From the NCBI GenBank assembly GCA_002293045.1, contig DBCM01000027.1:1-8719 (forward strand): a stretch of DNA of 8,719 nucleotides, in the 5' to 3' direction. Positions 1-7,373 of the stretch are shown here, in pieces. Within the stretch, counting starts at the first letter, position 1, and every line of letters begins with the position of its first letter. The notes under the pieces are model-generated. The model saw only the letters and a list, made by a program, of their open reading frames with translations. It had not been told where the DNA came from and ran no database searches. The stretch is from Flavobacteriales bacterium UBA958. GTDB lineage: Bacteria; Bacteroidota; Bacteroidia; Flavobacteriales_D; Crocinitomicaceae. Both the position numbers and the translations under genes were made by a program.

Positions 1-2934
1 TATGACAGTAAATACATGGAGTCGGTCTGGTGGTTATTGGGGCAACTTTATGAAAAAAACTTACTCTACAAGGGCTATACCATTCAGCCTTATTCTCCGA
101 AAGCCGGGACGGGACTTTCTTCTCATGAGTTAAATCAGCCGGATTGCTATAAAAACGTAAAAGACACCTCGATTGTCGCTCAATTCAAATGGCTTCCAAA
201 CCAAGCAAACCCATGGGGAACATACGGGAACAACCGTTATTTTTTAGCGTGGACAACCACTCCTTGGACCCTCCCCTCGAATACGGCATTAACGGTTGGT
301 CCAGGGATTGATTATGTGCTTGTGTATACCTTCAATCCATATACCTTTGAATCGATCGAAGTGGTCTGTGCTATGCCCCTCGTTTCTTCGCTGTTCGGTA
401 AGGGATTTGTTGCGGTAGAATCTTCAGAGGCTCTCGTCCTTCCTGAGGATAAAAAAACCATTCCGTTTCTTGTGGGTTCGGCACACAAAGGGCAAGACTT
501 ATTCGGATTGCGCTACGAACAACTGCTCCCTTATTGTTTGCCCTTCGAACGTGCAGAGGAAGCCTTCCGAGTCATCGGCGGGGCTTTTGTTACCACGGAA
601 GACGGTACAGGAATCGTACATACTGCGCCTACTTTTGGGGCAGATGATGCACGAGTGGCACAAGAAGCTGGGGTACCCCCTCTATTGGTACTGAATGAAT
701 CCGGGCATCCGGTTCCTTTAGTAGACCTACAGGGACGCTTTATATCATCTATGGGTAACCTTGCGGGTAAGTATGTGAAACAAGCCTACTATGAGGAGGG
801 GTCCGAACCGGAAAAATCAGTGGATGTTGAAATCGCTATTCATTTAAAGGAAACCGGGTATGCGTTTAAAGTTGAAAAATATGAACACAGTTATCCGCAT
901 TGTTGGCGCACCGATAAGCCCGTGTTGTATTACCCCTTAGACTCGTGGTTTATTCGGGTTTCTGAACATCGCGAAATGTTGGCGGAACTCAATAAAACAA
1001 TTCAGTGGAAACCCGAATCAACTGGAACCGGGCGCTTCGGTAAATGGCTTGAAAATGCCAACGACTGGAACCTTTCCCGTTCCCGATACTGGGGAATCCC
1101 AATTCCTATTTGGAGTACTGAAAACGGCGATGAACGCCGCTGTATTGGGTCGCTAGAGGCCTTAAAAAGTGCTTGTGAAGAAGCGGTAATCAAGGGGTAT
1201 ATGAAGGTAAACCCCCTGCATGCATTTGAAACCGGAAATATGAGTGCAGAGAATTACCTGCGCGTTGATATGCATAAAAATCAGATGGACGAAATCATCT
1301 TGGTTTCTCCAAGTGGACAGCCCATGCGAAGGGAGGCGGATTTAATTGACGTATGGTTTGATTCAGGGGCGATGCCTTTTGCTCAGTGGCACTATCCCTT
1401 TGAAAACAGCGCCTACATCGATAATGGCACGCACTATCCAGCAGATTTTATTGCTGAAGGGGTTGACCAAACGCGCGGTTGGTTTTATACCCTTCATACC
1501 ATCTCTGCGCTGGTATTCGGAAAAGTGGCATATAAATCGGTGGTTTCGAACGGATTGGTATTGGACAAGCACGGGCTAAAGATGTCGAAACGACTTCAAA
1601 ACACCGTAGATCCCTTCGTGACGCTTGCTGAATTTGGTGCGGATGCCACGCGGTGGTATATGCTGACCAATGCGCAGCCTTGGGATAACTTAAAATTCGA
1701 TGAATCTGGGATTAAAGAAACCCAACGCAAGTTCTTTGGAACCCTATACAACACCTATTCATTCTTTGCGCTTTATGCGAACATTGATGCCTTTGACCTT
1801 GATGCGAATGAAATCCCTTTGGAGAAACGTCCAGAAATGGACCGTTGGGTGCTTTCTCGATTGAATAGTTTGATACAACTCGTAGATGACTGTTACAATC
1901 AGTACGATGCAACCAATGCGGGACGACACATTCAGGATTTTGTGTGCGATCAATTGTCGAATTGGTATGTTCGCTTGGGAAGAAGGCGTTTCTGGAAAAA
2001 CGAAGACCCTGTTGATAAACTGGCGGCTTACCAAACCTTATACACCTGTTTAAAAACAATCAGTATTCTTTCTGCACCGATTGCACCGTTCTACATGGAT
2101 CGCTTGTATTTGGATTTAACCCAGGGTAAAGAGGCAGAATCCGTGCACTTGGCGAAATTCCCAAGCGCTCAGCAGTTCGCTATAAACGCAGCACTAGAGC
2201 AAGAAATTGATTTGGCTCAACGAATTACTAGCATGGTACTTAGTTTGAGAAAAAAGGAAAAAATTCGAGTTAGACAGCCCCTAAAACAGATTTTAATTCC
2301 TACGCTTCCAGAACCGTTGACCACCTATGTGAATCGCATTGCCGAACTGGTGAAATCAGAAGTAAACGTCAAGGAGCTTACGTGGTTAGATGCCCGCACC
2401 TTGGTTAAACAAATCAAGCCGAATTTTAAAACCATCGGGCCTAAATATGGCCAACAAATGAAAGGAATCGCCGCATGGGTAACCGACCTGTCTTCCGACG
2501 AAATTCAGGCCTTTGAAAGCAACGAAGGTGCACGTTTTATAATCGATGGGACTCAGATTGACCTGACCTTGGCAGATGTAGAAATTAGCACCAAAGATGT
2601 GCCCGGATGGGCTGTGGCCAGTGAGGGGATTCTGACCGTAGCGTTGGATGTTGAAATTACCCCAGCGTTAAAAGCGGAGGGAATCGCTCGAGAAGTTGTA
2701 AATCGCATTCAGAATGCGCGAAAAGAAGGTGGGTTTGAAGTAACAGATAAAATTCTAGTGCAATATCGGGGGAGCGACGAAGTCCATGACAGTATTTCAA
2801 CCCACGTCAACTATATTGGAGAAGAGGTGTTGGCAAGCCACTTTGAACGGATGTCAAGTGCGTTTAACGGGGTCGTTCAAGAGGAAATCATGGAGGCTAA
2901 CGACTTTATATTTACATTAATAAAAAACACATGA
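1..2934 (+). CDS. ileS: Isoleucyl-tRNA synthetase, type 2-like, 5'-truncated by window edge
   Basis: Cytoplasmic class I enzyme that charges tRNA-Ile with isoleucine and edits misactivated valine. The frame is open from base 1, so the first ATG at 16 is internal: the codons before it encode YDSKY, which runs straight into the conserved MESVWW segment. About 977 residues are present; Bacteroidota IleRS is usually about 1,100-1,150, so roughly 140-150 residues, including the HIGH motif, lie upstream. Visible landmarks are the editing-domain motif TTTPWTLPSNTAL (253-291), the editing-site motif GTGIVHTAPTFGADD (604-648), SRSRYWGIPIPIW near 1075-1113, VWFDSGAMPFAQWHYPF near 1351-1401, and the ATP-binding signature KMSKR (1579-1593). 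The C-terminal part ends in an IleRS-like tail (IAREVVNRIQNARKEGGFEV) and has no cysteine cluster, unlike the zinc-binding tail of type 1 enzymes. KMSKR instead of KMSKS and the missing zinc tail both point to the eukaryote-like type 2 class. The reading frame is intact throughout. Confidence 0.97.
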   Translation, partial: YDSKYMESVWWLLGQLYEKNLLYKGYTIQPYSPKAGTGLSSHELNQPDCYKNVKDTSIVAQFKWLPNQANPWGTYGNNRYFLAWTTTPWTLPSNTALTVGPGIDYVLVYTFNPYTFESIEVVCAMPLVSSLFGKGFVAVESSEALVLPEDKKTIPFLVGSAHKGQDLFGLRYEQLLPYCLPFERAEEAFRVIGGAFVTTEDGTGIVHTAPTFGADDARVAQEAGVPPLLVLNESGHPVPLVDLQGRFISSMGNLAGKYVKQAYYEEGSEPEKSVDVEIAIHLKETGYAFKVEKYEHSYPHCWRTDKPVLYYPLDSWFIRVSEHREMLAELNKTIQWKPESTGTGRFGKWLENANDWNLSRSRYWGIPIPIWSTENGDERRCIGSLEALKSACEEAVIKGYMKVNPLHAFETGNMSAENYLRVDMHKNQMDEIILVSPSGQPMRREADLIDVWFDSGAMPFAQWHYPFENSAYIDNGTHYPADFIAEGVDQTRGWFYTLHTISALVFGKVAYKSVVSNGLVLDKHGLKMSKRLQNTVDPFVTLAEFGADATRWYMLTNAQPWDNLKFDESGIKETQRKFFGTLYNTYSFFALYANIDAFDLDANEIPLEKRPEMDRWVLSRLNSLIQLVDDCYNQYDATNAGRHIQDFVCDQLSNWYVRLGRRRFWKNEDPVDKLAAYQTLYTCLKTISILSAPIAPFYMDRLYLDLTQGKEAESVHLAKFPSAQQFAINAALEQEIDLAQRITSMVLSLRKKEKIRVRQPLKQILIPTLPEPLTTYVNRIAELVKSEVNVKELTWLDARTLVKQIKPNFKTIGPKYGQQMKGIAAWVTDLSSDEIQAFESNEGARFIIDGTQIDLTLADVEISTKDVPGWAVASEGILTVALDVEITPALKAEGIAREVVNRIQNARKEGGFEVTDKILVQYRGSDEVHDSISTHVNYIGEEVLASHFERMSSAFNGVVQEEIMEANDFIFTLIKNT

Positions 2935-3389
2935 CTTGGATTTTTGACCAAAAAGAAACAGCAACCTCAGAGGGTGCCGCCATCCGATGGATAGATCATC
3001 GGTTTTTTACCCTAGACTTTGAGGGAGAAGAATTTCACGGCGAAGTTATTTCTGATTTAAGCGAGGCGCATCAGTTAGTGCTTAAAATTAATCACCGAGT
3101 ATTTCATATTCGCAAGAAACATGCCTTAGATGAGTTAATTCAACAGCTTGGAATGGATAAACCAAAGGTTCGGAAAATCAAAAGCTTCAACGCACCAATG
3201 CCCGGCAGGATTATTCAAGTGCTCGTGAAGGTAGGCGACGAAGTTGATGCCGGAACGCCCCTAATTTCCTTGGAAGCGATGAAAATGGAAAACACCTTAA
3301 AATCAAGCGGCATTGGAAAGGTTAAGACCATTCATGTTGTCTCGGGTGCCGTTGTTGAAAAAGGTGCGCCCTTGTTCGAATTCGAATAA
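2931..3389 (+). CDS. Biotin carboxyl carrier protein (biotin/lipoyl attachment domain)
   Basis: A 152-residue carrier whose biotin shuttles carboxyl groups between a biotin carboxylase and a carboxyltransferase. The C-terminal biotinyl domain (about residues 84-152) has the signature NAPMPGRIIQVLVKVGDEV followed by LEAMKMEN. K118 (codon 3282-3284) is the expected biotinylated lysine. Residues 1-80 form a beta-rich module ending in a helix-like DELIQQLGMD, as in the BT-type N-terminal region of acyl-CoA carboxylase carriers. There is no Ala/Pro-rich linker like that of classical AccB. The start ATG overlaps the ileS stop (ATGA at 2931-2934), which implies translational coupling. No biotin carboxylase or carboxyltransferase gene is adjacent, so the partner enzymes must be encoded elsewhere. 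It may serve propionyl-, methylcrotonyl- or acetyl-CoA carboxylase; the sequence alone does not decide. A lipoyl carrier is unlikely because the MKM context is that of biotin. Confidence 0.93.
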   Translation: MTWIFDQKETATSEGAAIRWIDHRFFTLDFEGEEFHGEVISDLSEAHQLVLKINHRVFHIRKKHALDELIQQLGMDKPKVRKIKSFNAPMPGRIIQVLVKVGDEVDAGTPLISLEAMKMENTLKSSGIGKVKTIHVVSGAVVEKGAPLFEFE

Positions 3390-3411
3390 GATTAATACAG
3401 GATTAATGCAG
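3390..3411. repeat. 11-bp imperfect tandem repeat in BCCP-ppk1 spacer
   Basis: Immediately after the carrier-protein stop codon, GATTAATACAG (3390-3400) is followed directly by GATTAATGCAG (3401-3411), a tandem duplication with one mismatch. It lies in the 60-base spacer before ppk1. It could be a replication-slippage duplication or a pair of binding half-sites; nothing in the sequence decides between them. Confidence 0.6.
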
Positions 3412-3449
3412 CAATTGTATATTCGTCGACAAACCTCTTGGATTTCCTT

Positions 3450-5480
3450 ATGAAAACAATCAATCGTGAACTTAGCTGGCTTAGCTTTAACGCCCGGGTG
3501 TTGCAAGAAGCCCTTGATGAAAAAGTACCCCTTATTGAACGTTTCCGGTTTTTAGGAATCTATTCTAATAACTTAGATGAGTTCTTTCGGGTGCGCGTGG
3601 CAGGCGTTAGACGCATGATGGATGCGAAACAAAAAAAAGTATACGGATACGACGGGACCGCAGAAGAGTTATATAAAGAGATTCGCAAAGTGGTTTTGCA
3701 TCAACAAGAACTGTTCGAGTCGTGCTATTTAGAACTTACCCAACAATTAATCAAAGAACACATCTTCTTTGTAGATGAACAAACGATTACGCCTCCTCTA
3801 ACAAGGGCCTTGTCCAGCTATTATAAAGAAATCTTTAAACACATGCTTTTTCCAATTATTTTGGACAAAAAAGCTACATTCCCAGACCTTCGAGACGACG
3901 CAATTTATTTGGCCATTAAAATCCATAAAAAGGGCTTGGCAAATCGCTATGCCATATTACAAATACCGCCAGGTAAGGCACGGTTTCATGTAATAAACGA
4001 CGGCGCTTCTTCGTATTTTATCCTTGCGGATGATATCATCCGTTTACACCTGTCCGATATCTTCTCCATGTTGCCTTATGATAAAATCAGTGCTTACACC
4101 TTTAAATTTACCAGAGATTCAGAGCTTGATTTAGAAGACGACGTAACCCAATCTTATTCCGAAAAGATTGAACGCAGTCTAAAGAAACGGAAAAAAGGAA
4201 CTCCGGTGCGCTTTGTGTACGATGAATTCATGCCTGAAGATTTATTGACCTATTTACTAAGTTGTTTAGAGCTTAAAAAATCTACAAATGCTATTCCCGG
4301 AGGGCGATACCACAATTTTAAGGACTTTCTTCAGTTTCCGGATTTCAATCGAAAAGACTTACTTTTTACGCCGCAACCACCTCATCGTCATGCCTTTTTA
4401 GAATCAAGCCAACAACTGTTAGAGCGCATCAAGGAGCGAGACGTTTTCTTACATTTTCCTTATCAAAAATTCGACTATATCATCGATTTATTGCGCGAAG
4501 CTGCGATAGATCCTTTAGTAACAGAAATCAAGATTAATGTATATCGTCTTGCGCCAGATTCACAAATCATGCGTGCCCTGATTGCAGCAATTTACAACCG
4601 TAAACAGGTAGTGGTTATTATGGAACTTCAAGCGCGATTTGATGAGGCAAATAATTTACAATGGTCAAATCAACTCAAGGAACATGGCGCGAAGGTTATT
4701 TACGGCGCTCCAAACTTAAAGGTACATTCCAAACTCTTGTACATTAAACGGCAAAATAAAGGTGCGGATTTATCGGTGGCCTATGTAGGTACTGGAAATT
4801 TTAACGAACGAACCTCACGAATTTACACGGATTTTGCCCTAATTACAGCCGAAAAACGCGTAGTTACTGAGGTCTCTAAAGTATTCCGTCTCCTAGAGAA
4901 CAATATGGAGCGGGTAAGCTTCCGTCATTTAATGGTCTCTCCCATAAATTACCGACGAAAAATAATTCAACTCATAGACCGAGAAATTCAACTTGCCAAA
5001 GCACGGAAAGCGGCCTTCATTCGAATCAAGTTAAACAACCTAACCGATCGTCAAATGATCGAGAAACTCATAGAAGCGAGTATGTCGGGCGTACGGGTAG
5101 AAATGATTATTCGGGGAATCTGCTGTTTAAAAACTGACCTCAAAAGAAATCCAAACCTTACGGTAATTAGCATCGTTGATCGATACCTGGAGCATGCGCG
5201 ATGTATGGTGTTTGGCAATGATGGTAAGCCCCTCTTTTATATTGGAAGTGCGGATTTAATGGAGCGCAACTTGGATTACCGAATTGAAGTGGCAACCCCA
5301 ATTTTCGATCCTCGAATTCAGGCTGAGATTACAGAAATTTTTGAATACCAATGGAGAGGCACCGTAAAATCTAGGTGGATTACTTCAGACATGAAAAATG
5401 AATATCGGCGAACGGAAGGTCCCCCGTTTCATGCACAACAAAATTTATATTTAAAATACAGCGAAAAAGAATCCGATTAA
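3450..5480 (+). CDS. ppk1: Polyphosphate kinase 1
   Basis: Reversibly polymerises the gamma-phosphate of ATP into inorganic polyphosphate, usually as a membrane-associated multimer. The 676-residue length fits PPK1 (about 690). The N-terminal signature INRELSWLSFNARVLQEA begins at residue 4, followed by NLDEFFRVRVAGVRR. The catalytic half has NVYRLAPDS with R366, ELQARFDEANN with R396, and KVHSKLLYI with H426, the expected phosphorylated histidine. The 30-residue spacings R366-R396-H426 match those of E. coli R375-R405-H435. The second catalytic histidine is H582 in LEHARCMVF, followed by YIGSADLMERNLDYRIEV. All key residues are therefore present. I chose ATG 3450 over the in-frame TTG at 3438 because the conserved motif starts right after it. 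The gene follows the carrier-protein gene by 60 bases and may share its transcript. The exopolyphosphatase gene often paired with ppk is absent; the downstream neighbour is convergent. Confidence 0.97.
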   Translation: MKTINRELSWLSFNARVLQEALDEKVPLIERFRFLGIYSNNLDEFFRVRVAGVRRMMDAKQKKVYGYDGTAEELYKEIRKVVLHQQELFESCYLELTQQLIKEHIFFVDEQTITPPLTRALSSYYKEIFKHMLFPIILDKKATFPDLRDDAIYLAIKIHKKGLANRYAILQIPPGKARFHVINDGASSYFILADDIIRLHLSDIFSMLPYDKISAYTFKFTRDSELDLEDDVTQSYSEKIERSLKKRKKGTPVRFVYDEFMPEDLLTYLLSCLELKKSTNAIPGGRYHNFKDFLQFPDFNRKDLLFTPQPPHRHAFLESSQQLLERIKERDVFLHFPYQKFDYIIDLLREAAIDPLVTEIKINVYRLAPDSQIMRALIAAIYNRKQVVVIMELQARFDEANNLQWSNQLKEHGAKVIYGAPNLKVHSKLLYIKRQNKGADLSVAYVGTGNFNERTSRIYTDFALITAEKRVVTEVSKVFRLLENNMERVSFRHLMVSPINYRRKIIQLIDREIQLAKARKAAFIRIKLNNLTDRQMIEKLIEASMSGVRVEMIIRGICCLKTDLKRNPNLTVISIVDRYLEHARCMVFGNDGKPLFYIGSADLMERNLDYRIEVATPIFDPRIQAEITEIFEYQWRGTVKSRWITSDMKNEYRRTEGPPFHAQQNLYLKYSEKESD

Positions 5481-6490
5481 TCAATCACCGGGATGGCATG
5501 TTCTAGGGCACTGGCTGCAGTAAAGACGGCATCTATGGATGTGCTTAGTTGATTAGACCACCGATATTCTATAGGTTCCCCGCTTATACACCACGCTGCG
5601 CATTCGTCGATCGTCTTATCGGTTAAGTCAAACAACACCGTTACTCCAATCTGCTTGAGTGCGTGGGCATTACAATGTTGCTCAAAATGATTCGCATAGG
5701 GCACCACTAAGAGCTTTTTATGGAGATAAAGGGCCTCCGCAGGCAGCTCAAAACCAGCGCCGCAAATGATGCCTTGTGCGCTAATTAAATCGCTTAAAAA
5801 ACCAGGTCCACCTATGGGACAAAACGTTAAATTTCCAACGCACTCCTCTTGGCTTACTTCTTTCGTATATATTCTAAATATGCCAGGCAGCTTTGAAAAA
5901 TACGCGTGTAAAAAAGACCTGTCAAACGCCGTTAAGTACACTAAATTATGGGAGCCCCTGGTGGGTTTGGCCGCTAAGATTTCCTCTCGAATGATTGGAT
6001 AAAAGGTGTCCTCGGTAAATCGTTCAAAATGAAACCCTAAGCTAATTGTACTTGGACAATAATGCTTAATGATCCAACGGCCTAAGGGAAACCAAAGGGG
6101 AGATTGCGGGCTTCCCTGAGCCCTTACTGCTGCTTGATGACTGAGCTCCACACAGGTTATCCCTTTCCATTTGCACGCCCATGCGCTTACGGGTTCAAAA
6201 TCTGAAATCACCAAATCATACTGCTCAAGGGGTAATGCCCGAACTTCTCTTAAAAAACGCAAAGGCTTTAGTCCCTTCAAAGTCTTTAATACATCAATCC
6301 CTCCTCGCGCTGACGATACAAAGGTCAATCCATAACATTGATATGCAATGGGGTATGGGAACGAAAGTTGCGATTGATTTCCGCTTATTAACACATCCAC
6401 CGTGCCGCGTTGAGACAAAATAGGAAGCAAGGCAATGGCTCTGCTTAAATGGCCATTCCCTGTTCCTTGAATCGCATATAAAATTTTCAT
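5477..6490 (-). CDS. GT-B fold glycosyltransferase (MurG/GT28-like)
   Basis: A 337-residue sugar-nucleotide-dependent glycosyltransferase with no signal peptide or clear membrane span, so probably cytoplasmic or peripheral on the inner membrane. The N-terminus carries the glycine-rich loop GTGNGHLSRAIAL (9-21), as in MurG and related GT-B enzymes. YDLVISDFEPVSAWAC (91-106) and ELSHQAAV (115-122) follow. The C-terminal nucleotide-sugar half has GAGFELPAEAL (244-254) and VVPYANHFEQHCNA (262-275), the usual GT1/GT28 donor-site pattern. It is not MurG itself: it is shorter and has no cell-wall gene around it. It resembles the family often listed simply as 'glycosyltransferase family protein' in Flavobacteria. 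Its ATG overlaps the stop of the upstream phosphoesterase gene by ATGA, so the two are probably translated together and act in one pathway. The acceptor is unknown; diacylglycerol is a plausible inference from the partner. Its stop overlaps the ppk1 stop. Confidence 0.85.
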   Translation of the reverse strand: MKILYAIQGTGNGHLSRAIALLPILSQRGTVDVLISGNQSQLSFPYPIAYQCYGLTFVSSARGGIDVLKTLKGLKPLRFLREVRALPLEQYDLVISDFEPVSAWACKWKGITCVELSHQAAVRAQGSPQSPLWFPLGRWIIKHYCPSTISLGFHFERFTEDTFYPIIREEILAAKPTRGSHNLVYLTAFDRSFLHAYFSKLPGIFRIYTKEVSQEECVGNLTFCPIGGPGFLSDLISAQGIICGAGFELPAEALYLHKKLLVVPYANHFEQHCNAHALKQIGVTVLFDLTDKTIDECAAWCISGEPIEYRWSNQLSTSIDAVFTAASALEHAIPVID

Positions 6491-7311
6491 GATGCAATCT
6501 GTTCTTCAAGAATCATAGATAAATCGATAGCAGTCGATTTTAATTCCGATTCTGGGTGCTGTTCGGCTGTTTCTGTAAATTGATAGATGGACCATTTGCC
6601 ATTTACGTATTCAAGGGACGTATGGTTCTCTACCCAATCCCCAGAATTTAAATACGTTACTTCTCCCGTACCGTCGGCAGCGGAAAACACTTTAATGGCT
6701 GGTTGATGAATGTGCCCACAAACCACATACTTATATCCTTTTTCTCGCGCGATTTCAGCCACATTTTGCTCAAAATTATTAACGTAGGCAATCACTCCTT
6801 TCACTTTATCCTTAACCTTCTTGCTGATTGATATTCGTTCCCTTCCTAATTTCAATAAGGTCCAATTAATCATGGTGTTGATTAAAATTAATAGGTCGTA
6901 TCCTTTCCCACCAAGCTTCGCTATCCATTTGGATTGCCTCACCGAATAATCAAAAACATCGCCATGAAAAATCCATGCTTTTCCCGTGGGTAAATCTAAC
7001 ACCACCTTATTATCTAAGGTTAAATTCCCCAAGTCAAATCCAGTAAATCTTCGCAAAGCTTCATCGTGATTGCCTAATATATAATGCACCTGCGTACCGC
7101 TACTCATTAGGCGAATAATCTCTCTGATTACCTTCAGGTGAGATTCTGGAAAGTACTTCTTACTGAATTGCCAAATGTCGATTATATCGCCATTTAACAC
7201 AAGGGTTTTGGGTCTTATTCGCTTTAAATACGAGACGAGTTCAGATGCCGCTGAGCCATAGGTGCCTAGGTGTACATCAGAAATCACTACTACTTCATGC
7301 GTATATTTCAC
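6487..7311 (-). CDS. Calcineurin-like metallophosphoesterase, LpxH-related/PlcP-like
   Basis: A 274-residue two-metal phosphoesterase of the LpxH superfamily. Metal-binding motifs occur in canonical order: SDVHLG (D12, H14), NGDIID (D42), LGNHDE (N81, H82), FHGDVFD (H116) and CGHIHQP (H200, H202), then the family-specific LNSGDWVENH (221-230). Databases usually name such proteins UDP-2,3-diacylglucosamine diphosphatase. As I recall the families, true Bacteroidota LpxH lacks the GHIHQP...NSGDWVE ending, and E. coli LpxH has GNRD instead of GNHD. This protein looks closer to the second LpxH-like family, which includes the phosphate-starvation phospholipase C PlcP. The activity is therefore either lipid A sugar-nucleotide cleavage or phospholipid headgroup removal. 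The start is GTG at 7311: an in-frame TGA lies two codons upstream, the ATG at 7315 is out of frame, and later starts would cut into the first beta strand. It overlaps the glycosyltransferase start by ATGA. Confidence 0.85.
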   Translation of the reverse strand: MKYTHEVVVISDVHLGTYGSAASELVSYLKRIRPKTLVLNGDIIDIWQFSKKYFPESHLKVIREIIRLMSSGTQVHYILGNHDEALRRFTGFDLGNLTLDNKVVLDLPTGKAWIFHGDVFDYSVRQSKWIAKLGGKGYDLLILINTMINWTLLKLGRERISISKKVKDKVKGVIAYVNNFEQNVAEIAREKGYKYVVCGHIHQPAIKVFSAADGTGEVTYLNSGDWVENHTSLEYVNGKWSIYQFTETAEQHPESELKSTAIDLSMILEEQIAS

Positions 7312-7315
7312 GCAT
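7297..7315 (-). promoter_or_regulatory. Possible start-codon hairpin of the phosphoesterase gene
   Basis: On the minus strand, ATGCGT and ACGCAT form a perfect 6-bp inverted repeat around a 7-base loop. The GTG start (7311-7309) has its first two bases in the stem and its third in the loop. An out-of-frame ATG at 7315 opens a six-codon reading frame that ends just after the hairpin. The structure is visible; a role in limiting initiation is inference. Confidence 0.3.
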
Positions 7316-7327
7316 CAAAAGTGCTCA

Positions 7328-7371
7328 TTAACAAAACGTTAGGTGTTATGCTAGAATTTTATTTTTGTTAA
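7328..7371. repeat. 9-bp inverted repeat in DUF2141-phosphoesterase gap
   Basis: TTAACAAAA (7328-7336) and TTTTGTTAA (7363-7371) are perfect complements separated by 26 bases, filling most of the 62-base gap between the DUF2141 stop and the phosphoesterase start. Inside, GTTA occurs at 7338 and again at 7345, a 7-base period. The arms hold only one G:C pair, so a strong intrinsic terminator is unlikely; an operator or plain A+T-rich spacer are the alternatives. I see no convincing Bacteroidota promoter (TTG / TAnnTTTG) here. Confidence 0.45.
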
Positions 7372-7373
7372 GT

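Noticed and set aside
16..18. ATG at 16 as the ileS start
   Set aside because: The preceding five codons are in frame and continue a conserved IleRS segment, and the catalytic N-terminus would be missing.
1712..2059. Antisense open frames of 91-115 codons inside ileS
   Set aside because: They lie wholly opposite a strongly conserved coding region, have low-complexity or irregular composition, and show no recognisable domain.
3438..3449. TTG at 3438 as the ppk1 start
   Set aside because: It would add only four residues that are not part of the conserved N-terminus; ATG 3450 lies just before the family motif.
5477..6490. MurG (peptidoglycan GlcNAc transferase)
   Set aside because: It shares the glycine-rich GT-B loop, but it is short, lacks a division/cell-wall gene context, and resembles a generic glycosyltransferase family.
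6487..7311. Direct assignment as lpxH (lipid A biosynthesis)
   Set aside because: The motif set (GNHD, GHIHQP, LNSGDWVENH) and the pairing with a glycosyltransferase fit the second LpxH-like family better than verified LpxH, so I gave no gene symbol. It is kept as an alternative.
7328..7371. Intrinsic terminator after the DUF2141 gene
   Set aside because: The stem is almost entirely A:T with a 26-base loop, too weak for a typical terminator.
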